Positions 18,164 through 27,500 of a stretch of 49,637 nucleotides of DNA are shown piece by piece. Below the pieces are notes generated by a model, which searched no databases, was not told the DNA's origin, and saw only the letters and a list, made by a program, of their open reading frames with translations. The stretch is from Deltaproteobacteria bacterium (lineage in GTDB: Bacteria; Myxococcota_A; UBA9042; PHBI01), in the NCBI GenBank assembly GCA_016792665.1, contig JAEUKJ010000512.1, positions 1 through 49,637 of the forward strand. Reading direction: 5' to 3'. Position numbers and translations under genes: made by a program. How positions within the stretch are numbered: the stretch's first letter is position 1; each line of letters opens with the position of its first letter.

Positions 18164-18403
18164 ATGCTGACCTGCGCGGAAGTGACCGAGCTCGTGACGA
18201 GCTACCTCGAGGGGCAGATGGCCTGGCGGCGGCGCATGGCGTTTCGACTGCACCTCGGGATGTGCAAGCACTGCCGGGCCTACCTGCGGCAGATGAAGAG
18301 CACGGTGAAGGTGCTCGGGCGGGTGCCGGCCGATCCGATCCCGCCCGAGCTGCGCGACGACCTGGCGCGTCGCCTCGTGGCGATGCGGAAGAAGGACGGT
18401 TGA
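18164..18403 (+). CDS. Zinc-finger (zf-HC2) anti-sigma factor, short
   Basis: A 79-aa protein with the anti-sigma zinc-finger signature: C4 and HLGMCKHCRAYLRQM (His-x3-Cys-x2-Cys, about 30-37). It starts four bases after the sigma-factor stop and is certainly co-transcribed. There is no transmembrane segment, unlike most ECF anti-sigmas, so it is a soluble binder; soluble zinc anti-sigmas often sense redox state or metals. A metal- or thiol-linked trigger would suit the adjacent metallophore operon, but that is inference. Confidence 0.87.
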   Translation: MLTCAEVTELVTSYLEGQMAWRRRMAFRLHLGMCKHCRAYLRQMKSTVKVLGRVPADPIPPELRDDLARRLVAMRKKDG

Positions 18404-18422
18404 ACGCGGCGTCGGGAACTTG

Positions 18423-18437
18423 TGAGAGTGACTCTCA
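18423..18437. terminator. Short hairpin at convergent gene ends
   Basis: TGAGAG-TGA-CTCTCA is a perfect 6-bp stem with a 3-base loop, 19 bases after the anti-sigma stop, and it contains the stop codon of the convergent minus-strand gene. It is weak as a terminator and has no T-tract, but it is placed where one is expected. Confidence 0.3.
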
Positions 18438-18677
18438 GAAGTCCTTGCCGAGGGCGTCGTCGAGCGCTTTCTGGGTGTCCTTGGCGCGGGCCTGGTCGGC
18501 GGCGAAGGTCGGGTCGTCGATGCGGAAGAGGACCCACCAGGCGGCGAAGATCGAGGCCCCGATGGCGAGGGTGGACGCGACCACGAGCAGCGTGCGGCGG
18601 CGCGGGTAGCGACGCCAGAGGGCGATGAAGGTGACGAGGCCGAGGACAGCGGGCACGATGAGGAGCCAGGTCGGCAT
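18435..18677 (-). CDS. Small two-helix membrane protein
   Basis: An 80-aa hypothetical protein. The first hydrophobic helix is WLLIVPAVLGLVTFIAL (4-20), then a basic loop RRYPRRRT, a second helix LLVVASTLAIGASIFAAWWVLF (30-51), and a charged soluble tail ending LDDALGKDF. The positive loop suggests both termini are periplasmic, leaving the tail outside the membrane. It begins two bases after the YceI gene stop, so it is an operon partner and may be functionally tied to it. No family recognised. Confidence 0.75.
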   Translation of the reverse strand: MPTWLLIVPAVLGLVTFIALWRRYPRRRTLLVVASTLAIGASIFAAWWVLFRIDDPTFAADQARAKDTQKALDDALGKDF

Positions 18678-18679
18678 GG

Positions 18680-19318
18680 TCACTTCTCCACGGCGGTGAG
18701 GGCGAAGCGGACCGAGACCTGGTCGGCGACCTTCACCCCGGCCAGGTGGTCGGGGGGCATGACGCCGAAGTCGGCGAGGCGCAGCGTGAGCTCGCCCTTG
18801 ATGCGCAGCGCGTTGCCGTCGATGTAGACCTTCTTCAGCTTGTCCGAGGCGGCGAGGTAGGCGACCTTGATGGGGACGGTCACGCGCTTGGTCTTGCCCT
18901 TGATGGTGAAGGTGCCGGTGACGCGGCCGGTGGCGGTGGCGCCGAGCTCGAGGGGGCCGGTGAGGTCGAGGGCGACCGCGTCGAGGGCGAAGGCGAGCTC
19001 GGGGAAGGCCTTGGCGTCGAGCCACTCGGGCTGTTGCAGGTGGCCGTCGCGGGTGGTGTTGCCGGTGCGGAGGCTGGCGACCGGGACGGTGATGCGACCG
19101 GTGGCGGCGTTGGGGTTGCGCGGGTCGAGAGCGATCTGACCCTTGGCCTCGGTCGAGAGGCCGCGGATGTTCTCGATGGGGGCGTCGGACTCGAACTCGA
19201 CGAGCTGGATGGCGCCGGGGACGACCTCGAAGGGGGCGGCCTGGGCGGTGGCCGGCGGCATGAGTGCGGACAACGATGTGAGCGAGGCGGTGAGCAGCGT
19301 CAGGGCGAGACGAGACAT
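18680..19318 (-). CDS. YceI-family periplasmic lipid-binding-like protein
   Basis: A 212-aa exported protein. A signal peptide (1-28, ending ATAQAA) is followed by a YceI lipocalin-like beta-barrel. Family features seen are FEVVPGAIQLVEFESDAPIE, GQIALDPRNPNAATGRITV, LRTGNTTRDGHLQ, FPELAFAL, VTGTFTIKGKTKRV and the C-terminal VSVRFALTAVEK. Members bind isoprenoid or amide-type ligands in the periplasm; the ligand here is unknown. It starts its own short operon, with the small membrane protein downstream, 112 bases from the end of the large thrombospondin-repeat gene. Confidence 0.88.
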   Translation of the reverse strand: MSRLALTLLTASLTSLSALMPPATAQAAPFEVVPGAIQLVEFESDAPIENIRGLSTEAKGQIALDPRNPNAATGRITVPVASLRTGNTTRDGHLQQPEWLDAKAFPELAFALDAVALDLTGPLELGATATGRVTGTFTIKGKTKRVTVPIKVAYLAASDKLKKVYIDGNALRIKGELTLRLADFGVMPPDHLAGVKVADQVSVRFALTAVEK

Positions 19319-19430
19319 GAGGCGTCCTTTGCGCGCGAGGCGCGGATGAGTCGCGAGGCGCGCGCCCGGGCCGCGTGCCTCTTGGTGGACTCGTCTCGCG
19401 AGCGGCGCGGACGTTACAGGTGTCGCCGGA

Positions 19431-22400
19431 CTACTTGCAGAACCTGTGCTGCGAGAGGTCTGCCCTGGGACCGACGGTGCTGACGATGCGGATGGTCTGG
19501 TCCTTGGGCCAGAACTCGTCCTCGCTGACGCGCCCGAGGATGCCGACGCCGTTGCCTTGCCCTTCGAAGGACAGGTTCTTGTCGCCGCCGCGGTTGCCGG
19601 CGACGACCTTGATGGTCGCGTCGTAGGCGACGTTCAGGCCCGTGGCGAAGTAGCCCTTCACGCCCGCGACCACCGTGCCGCCGCCGCGACGCAGGACGAG
19701 CAGCGCGCCCTTCGGGATGATGCTGGCCTGGATACCCGAGGGGTCGAGGGAGTCCACGATGACGCGGCTGTTCTGCCCGACGAGCGGGATGAGGTACTGG
19801 CCCTGGGCGTTGGCCGTGATGGCGGTCGTGCCGGCGTAGACCTTCGGGGCGGTCGGGGTGGCGGCGCCCGTGCGCTGGAAGGCGGCGATGGTGATCTGGA
19901 GATAGGGCGCGTTGCTCGGCGACTGGTTGCCGAGCGTCTTGCCCTTGCAGAGATCCTTGCCGCACTCGGAGCTGGAGGCGGCGTTGACGATGGTGCCCTT
20001 CTCGGCTGCCGTGATGATGCGGCGGCGCAGGAAGGCCGTCGCCGCGTCGGACACACACGAAACGTACTCGCCGTGGTTCTTCCACTCGACGCCCTGATCG
20101 CGGGGGCCGTCGCAGGGGCAGAGCTGGTCGATGCTGCAGCCGCTGGCGAGGTCGACTTTGGCGCGGTTGCGGTGGCTGTCGCGAGGGCGGTGCGGCGCGT
20201 CCACGGAGCCGAGGACCGAGGCGTCGAGCGGGGTGTCGGGGCAGGCGTCCTGCGCGTCGGCCACGTCGTCGTCGTCGTCGTCGCTGTCGCACGCGTCGCC
20301 GAGGCTGTCGTCGTCGAAGTCGCTCTGCTCGGGGTCGGCCACGAGCGGGCAGTCGTCGTTCGTGTCGGCCACGCCGTCGTTGTCGTCGTCGTCGTCGCAG
20401 TCGTTGCCGAGGCCGTCGCGATCGGTGTCGACCTGGCCCGCATTGGCGAGGCGGGGGCAGTTGTCTTGCGCGTCGGAGGCGCCGTCGCCGTCGTCGTCCG
20501 GGTCGCAGGCGTCGCCGAGGCCGTCGCTGTCGAGGTCGACCTGCGAGCCGTTGGCGAGCCAGGGGCAGTTGTCGAGTGCGTCGGGCACGCCATCGCCATC
20601 GAGGTCGAAGTCGCACGCGTCGCCGATCCCATCGCCGTCGAAGTCGGCCTGGGTCGGGTTGGCGACGACCGGGCAGTTGTCGCTGCCGTCAGCGAAGCCG
20701 TCGTTGTCGTCGTCGGGGTCGCAGGCGTCACCGATGAGGTCGCCGTCGTTGTCGGCCTGGCCGACGTTGGACAGCGCGGGGCAGTTGTCGACGAGGTCGC
20801 CGACCCCATCGCCGTCATCGTCGTCGTCGCAGGCATCGCCGAGGGCGTCGTGGTCGAGGTTGGACTGGCTCGGGTTGGGGGTCAGGGGGCAGTTGTCGCC
20901 ATCGTCGGCGACGCCGTCGTTGTCGTCATCGGCGTCGCAGGCGTCGCCGAAGGCGTCGGCGTCGGCGTTGCTCTGCGTGGAGTTCGGGATGCCGCGGCAG
21001 TTGTCGATGGCGTCGTCGATACCGTCGCCGTCCTGGTCGGGGTCGCAGGCGTCGCCGACGAGATCGCCGTCGAGGTCGAGCTGGTTCGCGTTCACCGTGA
21101 GGGGGCAGTTGTCCTCGCCGTCCAGGACGCCGTCGTTGTCGTCGTCGCGATCGCAGGCGTCGCCGAGGTGGTCGCCGTCGTTGTCTTCCTGAAGCGCGTT
21201 GGGGACGGTCGGGCAGTTGTCGAGGTCGTCCAGGACACCGTCGTTGTCGTCATCGCCGTCGCAGACATCGCCCTGGCCGTCGTGGTCCTGGTCGCTCTGG
21301 TCGGTGTTCGCGCCGAAGGGGCAGTTGTCGGCGAGGTCGATGATGCCGTCGTTGTCGTCGTCGGCATCGCAGGCGTCACCGAGGCTGTCGTGGTCGTTGT
21401 TGGCTTGATCGCCATTGGCCACGCGCGAGCAGTTGTCGACCGCATCGAGGATGCCGTCGTCGTCGTCGTCGAGGTCACACGCGTCGCCCTCGCCGTCGAG
21501 GTCGTTGTCCTGCTGCAGCGGGTTCTGGACCGTCGGGCAGTTGTCGTCGTCATCGCCCACGCCGTCGCCGTCATCGTCGCCGTCGCAGGCATCGCCGAGG
21601 CCGTCGTCATCGGTGTCGACCTGGTCGGCGTCGGCGACGAGGGGGCAGTCGTCGGCGTCGTCGCGCACGGTGTCGTTGTCGTCGTCGTCGTCGCAGGCGT
21701 CGCCGAGGCTGTCGTGGTCGGTGTTCACCTGGTCGAGGTTCGCGACCAGGGCGCAGTTGTCGTCGAGGTCGAGGACGCCGTCGTTGTCGTCATCGGCGTC
21801 GCAGGCGTCGCCGAAGGCGTCGGCGTCGGTGTCGGTCTGGCCGGGGTCGTAGGCCGTCGGGCACAGGTCGTCGCAGTCGCCGAGGCCGTCGAGATCGGTG
21901 TCCAGGGTGCAGGCCGGGGCCTCGACGTCGACGAGGAGGGACGCGGTCGCCGTGGCGCCGGTGGCGGACGTGCCGGTGGCCGTGATGGCGAAGGGCCCGG
22001 CGCGCGTGAAGACGACGGTGACGATGGCGCCTTCGGCCGGGCCGAGATCGGCCAGGTCCCAGGCGACCGCCATCGGGGTCGAGGCGCTGGCCGTGAAGAG
22101 GTAGGGCACGCCGACCAGGTAGGGGCCAGGGGCCGCGGTGATCGACAACGTCGCGACCTGCGCGGCGGGGCGCGGGCGCACCGTGACGAGGCGGGTGTCG
22201 CGCGTCGTGACCGTGCGCTTGGTGGCGACGAGCGTCAGGACATGGGCGCCGGCGTTGTTGAACGCGAGCGGTCCTGGGTTGGCGCCGGTGGCGACGGGCT
22301 GGTCGTCGAGGAGCCAGGTGAGCCTGGTGCTGGGGCCGGGGTCGAGACCGGCAGCGGTGAGGGCGGCCTGGAGGTCGAGGCGATCGCCGACGAAGAGGTT

Positions 22401-24551
22401 CGCGTTGGTGGCGGGCCGCTCGATGGTGGCGAGGCCTTCGCACGCGTCACCGATGCCGTTCAGGTCAGCGTCGGCCTGGTCGGCGTTGGCGACGTTCGGG
22501 CAGTTGTCAGCGGCGTTCGCGATGCCGTCTTGATCGTCGTCGCGGGCGGCGGCGAGCGCGGGCCAGCAGGCGTCGTTGGGGTCGAGGGCGCAGGGGTCCT
22601 CGCCGTCGTTCGAGCCATCGCCGTCGCTGTCGCCGACGGTCGGATCGGTGGTGCGGGCGAACGGGCCGGCGAGCTCGACGCCGTTCGCGAGGCCGTCCTG
22701 ATCGGTGTCGGCGGCCGGGTCGGCCAACGAGGTGAGGGCCTGGGCGCCGAGCAGATCGAAGCGTGCGTCGCCGATCTTCTGGCGCGTGCGCAGGTGCTCG
22801 CGGGCCGCGATGCCGGCCGCCAGTCCGGGGCCGGGGGTGAGGGCCTGGAGGGCGTCGGCGAGGGCTTCGTGAAGGGTCGGCGCGGCGTCGCTGGCCCAGG
22901 TCGCCCGCGTGCGCGAGGCGAGCTCGAGGGTGTCGGCCAGCGCGCAGAAGGAGGCCAGGGCGCCGTCGCACGCGTGCTGATCGAGGGAGGCCACGAAGGC
23001 GTCGAGGTCGAGGTCGGTGCCGTTGGCGGCGTTCCAGGTGTCGAGGGCGTCGAGGATGGCGCCGCGGCGTGCGGGGCCGTCGGCCGTCGAGGCGGCGGTG
23101 ATGAAGAAGCGACCGGCGTCGTCCTCGGCACGCTGCCACTGGGCGAGGGCCGCGAGCTGGTCGAGGCCGAGGCCGCTGCGCGGGCTCACCACGTGTGTGA
23201 TGGGGCGCACGAGCTTGGACGCGAGGTTCTGGCGCACGGCCGTGACCCACTCCTCGACGGTCTGCCACGGCGTGTCGGAGAGCTCGGTGAAGGTCACGTC
23301 GCCAATCCCACCGAAGTAGGATTTCGCGGACCAGGCGACGCGCTCGGGCAGCGGGGTGGCCGCGACGTCGATGCGCGAGACCTGGGCGAGGGTGGCGTCG
23401 AAGGCGTCGAAGCGGAGGGCGAGGGTCGTGGCGAGCGAGAACGCGGGGGTCGCGTCCGAGGGCTCGTCGTTGATGGCGATGTCCGGTGCGGCGCCATCGG
23501 CGAGGCGGGTCGAGACGAGCTGGCCGTCGAGGCGACGCAGGACGATGAAGCCGTCGTCGCTCGGGGTCGAGAGGGTGGTGACGCCCTGCTTGAACGAGAG
23601 ATTGGCGAGCCACTCGACCGCGAGGGGGCGGGTGACCGAGGGCCTCGACGCAGCGTCGTAGGGGTCGGTGCCGCGGGCCTGCTCGAAGAGGTCGGGCGTG
23701 CCGTCGGTGTCGCTGTCACGCGGGCCGCACACGACCCAGAACCCGTCGCCCGTGCAAGGGCAGAGGTCGGCGTCGTAGGCCTGGTAGTTGCAGCCGAGCA
23801 CGAGCTGCATGACCTGATCGGTGCTGTAGGCGTCGGTGCTGGGGCTGAAGGGGTCGAGGCCGAGGAGGTTCTCGATGAAGTCGGGGATGCCGTCGTGATC
23901 GTTGTCGAGGCCGGGCTCGGGCGCCGCGATGGTGTAGGTCGCGGTGAAGGGGCCGGCGACGATCTCGCCGTTGCCGCGATAGAGGCCGTATTGGAGCTCG
24001 TGCTCGCCGACCCAGCTCGCGTCGAGGGTGGCCGTGTCGGCCCCGAGGGGAGCGCCGCCCAACTGCCAGTGATAGTACCAGCCGATTTGCAGGTCGCCGG
24101 CCAGGTCGTTCACCTTCTGGAGGGTGACGCGCACGGGGCCGGGGTAGGTCCCGGGCGGCGGCGAGAGGCGCACACCCGCGACGGGTGGGGTGTTCGGGTC
24201 GTCGACGGTCGGGGCCGCGGTGCCGGCGACGCTCATCGCGGGGAGGCCGGGGCCGGGCGCGGGGTTGCTGCCCGCGACGTTCTCGACCAGGACCGGCGCG
24301 TCCGCGGGGATGCCGCCCAAGAGTTGTGACCCACCGGAGAACCAGCCGATGCGCAGCGCGGAGCCATCGGGGGTGGCACTCATCGTGCGTGAGCCGTCGC
24401 CGACGCGCCAGCTCAAGATCTGGCCGCGGAGGTCCAGCCAGACGTTGGCAGGAGCGGGGGCGGGTTCGGGCGTCGCGGGTTGGGCGGAGGCGGTCCCGGC
24501 GGAGGCGAGCACGAGGCCGAACGCGATGGAGCGGAGCAGGGTCGACTTCAT
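19431..24551 (-). CDS. Giant secreted protein with thrombospondin type 3 calcium repeats and PKD-like domain
   Basis: A 1706-aa exported protein. A signal peptide (1-23, ending TASA) is followed by a low-complexity Pro/Ala stretch and beta-rich N-terminal domains. Calcium-loop segments appear at about 215-230 (DNDHDGIPDFIENLLGLDPF) and 640-715. A PKD/Ig-like domain spans about 804-884. Then come about 15 thrombospondin type 3 repeats of 36 residues (about 894-1434, core GDACDxDDDNDGVLD). After the repeats, about 1470-1535 is a Cys module (CPCDG, WKNHGEYVSCV, SSECGK), followed by a beta-rich C-terminus. Each repeat should bind calcium, making a rigid Ca-dependent stalk. The start overlaps the upstream gene's stop (ATGA), so it is the third gene of the operon. 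No enzymatic motif seen. Confidence 0.88.
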   Translation of the reverse strand: MKSTLLRSIAFGLVLASAGTASAQPATPEPAPAPANVWLDLRGQILSWRVGDGSRTMSATPDGSALRIGWFSGGSQLLGGIPADAPVLVENVAGSNPAPGPGLPAMSVAGTAAPTVDDPNTPPVAGVRLSPPPGTYPGPVRVTLQKVNDLAGDLQIGWYYHWQLGGAPLGADTATLDASWVGEHELQYGLYRGNGEIVAGPFTATYTIAAPEPGLDNDHDGIPDFIENLLGLDPFSPSTDAYSTDQVMQLVLGCNYQAYDADLCPCTGDGFWVVCGPRDSDTDGTPDLFEQARGTDPYDAASRPSVTRPLAVEWLANLSFKQGVTTLSTPSDDGFIVLRRLDGQLVSTRLADGAAPDIAINDEPSDATPAFSLATTLALRFDAFDATLAQVSRIDVAATPLPERVAWSAKSYFGGIGDVTFTELSDTPWQTVEEWVTAVRQNLASKLVRPITHVVSPRSGLGLDQLAALAQWQRAEDDAGRFFITAASTADGPARRGAILDALDTWNAANGTDLDLDAFVASLDQHACDGALASFCALADTLELASRTRATWASDAAPTLHEALADALQALTPGPGLAAGIAAREHLRTRQKIGDARFDLLGAQALTSLADPAADTDQDGLANGVELAGPFARTTDPTVGDSDGDGSNDGEDPCALDPNDACWPALAAARDDDQDGIANAADNCPNVANADQADADLNGIGDACEGLATIERPATNANLFVGDRLDLQAALTAAGLDPGPSTRLTWLLDDQPVATGANPGPLAFNNAGAHVLTLVATKRTVTTRDTRLVTVRPRPAAQVATLSITAAPGPYLVGVPYLFTASASTPMAVAWDLADLGPAEGAIVTVVFTRAGPFAITATGTSATGATATASLLVDVEAPACTLDTDLDGLGDCDDLCPTAYDPGQTDTDADAFGDACDADDDNDGVLDLDDNCALVANLDQVNTDHDSLGDACDDDDDNDTVRDDADDCPLVADADQVDTDDDGLGDACDGDDDGDGVGDDDDNCPTVQNPLQQDNDLDGEGDACDLDDDDDGILDAVDNCSRVANGDQANNDHDSLGDACDADDDNDGIIDLADNCPFGANTDQSDQDHDGQGDVCDGDDDNDGVLDDLDNCPTVPNALQEDNDGDHLGDACDRDDDNDGVLDGEDNCPLTVNANQLDLDGDLVGDACDPDQDGDGIDDAIDNCRGIPNSTQSNADADAFGDACDADDDNDGVADDGDNCPLTPNPSQSNLDHDALGDACDDDDDGDGVGDLVDNCPALSNVGQADNDGDLIGDACDPDDDNDGFADGSDNCPVVANPTQADFDGDGIGDACDFDLDGDGVPDALDNCPWLANGSQVDLDSDGLGDACDPDDDGDGASDAQDNCPRLANAGQVDTDRDGLGNDCDDDDDNDGVADTNDDCPLVADPEQSDFDDDSLGDACDSDDDDDDVADAQDACPDTPLDASVLGSVDAPHRPRDSHRNRAKVDLASGCSIDQLCPCDGPRDQGVEWKNHGEYVSCVSDAATAFLRRRIITAAEKGTIVNAASSSECGKDLCKGKTLGNQSPSNAPYLQITIAAFQRTGAATPTAPKVYAGTTAITANAQGQYLIPLVGQNSRVIVDSLDPSGIQASIIPKGALLVLRRGGGTVVAGVKGYFATGLNVAYDATIKVVAGNRGGDKNLSFEGQGNGVGILGRVSEDEFWPKDQTIRIVSTVGPRADLSQHRFCK
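20250..21870 (-). repeat. About 15 tandem 108-bp thrombospondin type 3 units
   Basis: Regular units of 36 codons encode NCPxxxNxxQxDxDxDGxGDACDxDDDNDGVxD. Aspartate codons and Cys codons recur in register, so the plus strand reads as long GTC/GTCGTC tracts. Copies differ in the variable half but share the acidic core, making recombination or slippage between units likely. The borders are approximate. Confidence 0.88.
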
Positions 24552-27500
24552 GGGGCGTCCTCGGCGGGGATCTGGAGCTCGGTGGAGAACTGCGTCTCGA
24601 CGATCTGGCCCTCGGGTCCGAAGCGGACGAAGGCGTAGCGGATCTTGGTGCCGGGCTCATGCGGGTAGCGGTCGACGAAGGCGAGCTCGTAGGTTGCGGG
24701 CGCGTTGGGCTCGGTCGCGAAGCGCGCGGCGATGAAGCTCGGGTCCATGAGGCCGAACTTCTGTCGACCCGAGGCGAACTCGTTGCCGAAGAAGCAGAAG
24801 GGGCCGCCGAGCACGGGGGTCACCTGGATGAAGGGGCCCCAGGTCGCGAGCGCGGCGTCCCAGACCTGGCGGTAGCCCATGAAGTTCGTGAGGCCTCCGG
24901 CGGCCTTGTTGAGGACGCCGCAGATATCGATGCAGCGCGCGTGCGCATTGCGGTGCGGCGCGATGCAGGAGTCGGTCGGCACATTGTCTGGCGGGTTCAG
25001 GTAGCAGTCGGGCAGCGTCTCCGGACCGCACACGCCGACCTCGGCGTCGGGATCCGTGGAGTCGGGCCAGATCTCCTTCGGGTCGAAGGTGCCGACCTTC
25101 ACGACCGGCACGCCTTCGCGCGGGAGGTAGCTCGCCGTGAGCGTCGCGCCGACACCCGGGGCGGGCATCGCGGGCCAGGGCAGGTAGCTCGGCAAGGACG
25201 TCCCGGCCGGGACGCGCGATCCGCAGAGCGGGCCGACCCAGTCCGAGGTCATGCCACCGGTGTCCCCGGTCGAGGCCGCCGAGAGCGAGCGCGCCTTCAC
25301 GCACCACTGCTGGGTCGTGCCCGCGGGGAGCAGACCGCCGAGCTCGATATCCCCCGTGAAAGTGTCGTTGGGGCCGAGCGCAGACGGCGTGAGGAAGGCG
25401 GTCTTGAAGGCGCCGGTGGTGGTCTCCTCGACCTGGACGATGATGCCTGCGATGGCCGAGCCGGGCGGCTTCCAGGACAGCGTGCCGGTCGCCTGGTCGG
25501 GCGGGAGGTCGAGCTTCCAGAGCGACGGCGGACCGGGCGGGATGGTGGTCTTGGCCTTCACGCACGGCAAGTACAGCGGCATGCCCAGGACCTTGTTCGG
25601 ACCCGTGACGGTGAGCGCGTAGCACTGGAGCTCACCACCGAGATCGGGGAGCTTCAGGGTGTACTGATCGCTGCCGCAGATGGTGCCGAGCTTGAAGAGC
25701 TGGCCGTCGCTCTCGAAGGAGATGTCGCCGCAGACTTCGGCCGGTGTGCCGACGGGGAGGCCGATCTTGATCGGGGCGTCGATGACCGCGCCGGGCTGGA
25801 TGGGCGAGGGCGGTCCCGCGGTGCAGCCGTCGATGAGGTTCAGGCCGATGCGGCCGTCGCGGTTCTCGATGGCGAGGTCGGTGAGCGGGTCGCTCGTGGC
25901 GACGACGCGGCCGTTGACGTCGACGACCTCGGCATAGACCAGGCAGGGATCCTGGGCACGGAGGCGCGAGGTCCAGAGGAGGGCGAGGGTGTCCAGCAGG
26001 GCGCTGTTGTTCTCTTCGTCGCTGCGCACGTAGGGGCGCAGGGTGTTGTACTTGTCGAGCGTGAACCGGGCGGCCCCGAGGTAGCCCGAGACCATCCGTG
26101 CGATGGGATCGTAGGGACCTCTCGGAAGGTCGAGGCAGTAGAGGCGGAGCGTGCCATCCTTGGCGCGGGCGTCATCGGTGAGGTCGCGCGCGACGACGAC
26201 CGAGTTGTAGAACGGATCGAAGGGCACGACCGTCGGCTCGCAGCTCCCGTAGGTGATCGACTCGAGGGCCGGTCTCGGGGCTGGGCGCTTGTCGTGGAAG
26301 ACGCCGCGCACCGGGGCGCCTGGGGCACCGACCCAGCCGTTCTTGCCGCGCGACGCGATGGCGTACCAGAAGACCTCGTCCTTCGACGCGGCGGGCGTCG
26401 GGTCCTGGAAGCGGAGGATGCGGCGGTTCGAGCCGACCTCGAACTCGACCCGGCTCGCGGGGATGCGCGCCAGGAGACGTGACACGGCGTCGGGTCCCGA
26501 GGGAGTCGCGCTCTCGGTGCATGCGGTCCCGGGGTCGAGGTCGGAGGTGCGCTCGGTCGCGTCAGCGAAGCCGTCACCGTCGGTGTCGAAGAAGCCGTTG
26601 ACCTCGCGCGGCGAGGTGAAGCGGTAGACGAGGTACTCCTCGACATCGAGGTTGATGCGGGTCTCCTTGTCGGGCTTGCCGCAGTCGGTGGCCTCCGAGG
26701 CCAGCACCAGACGCTGGGTCGAGGACGCTTCGTTCGGATTGCAGGCGACGCTGCCGTCACGCGCGAGGGTGGTCTGGACCTCGACCGGCTCCCACACGAG
26801 CGCGAAGGTGTCCTCGATCACGTAGCCGTTGCCGTTCCAGGTGCTCGAGGTCTCGGCCTCGACCTGCACGTCCCACGGGGCGGGTGGCTTCTCGAAGTCG
26901 GCGACGCGGGTCGCGACGGCCGCGGTGCTGCCGATCTGCCCGGCGCGATCCACGGGCGCGACATAGACACAGACGCGCTGCGCTGGCTTCAAGCCGCGCG
27001 CCGTGACGACCTCGGCGCTGGCCAGGAGGCTCGCATAGGTCGCGCGCCAGGTGGACGCCTGCGCGTCGGTGGGGAAGCCCGGCGGGTTCCACCCGACCGA
27101 GCCCGCGGGCGGCAGGGCATCGTTGAAGTCGGCCGGGGCGAGGCGACGGCCGGCGGCGGAATCGATCGCGGGGCGACGACCGGCCTGGATGAGCGTGTCG
27201 GCGAGCGACACGAAGCCGGGGATGACGGGGCGGCCGGCCGTGTCGAGGCTCGCGGTGCGCGCGAGGGTTGCCAGATCGACCGCGGGAGGCGTGCCCTCGC
27301 ACGGCCCGGTGGAGGCCAGGACGAGGTAGCCCGCGAGGTTGTGCGAGAGCAGCGGGGCCTCGGTCGGGATGGGATCCGGCGACCCCGGGGCGGGCTTGGG
27401 TGGGACGAAGGGCGAGTCCCACGCGAGGGCCAGGACGCCGCTCTGCTTCAAGCCCGGGACGTCGCAGCGCTGCTGCTGGCTCGAGACGTCCTCGAGGCCG

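Noticed and set aside
20250-21870. CRISPR-like or minisatellite DNA because of regular spacing
   Set aside because: The period is exactly 36 codons and encodes thrombospondin type 3 repeats; there are no identical repeats with unique spacers.
19446-24329. A 1627-codon plus-strand frame antisense to the thrombospondin-repeat gene
   Set aside because: Its VAVVVGVAGV-type repeats are the complement of the Asp-rich calcium repeats; no start signal or domain.
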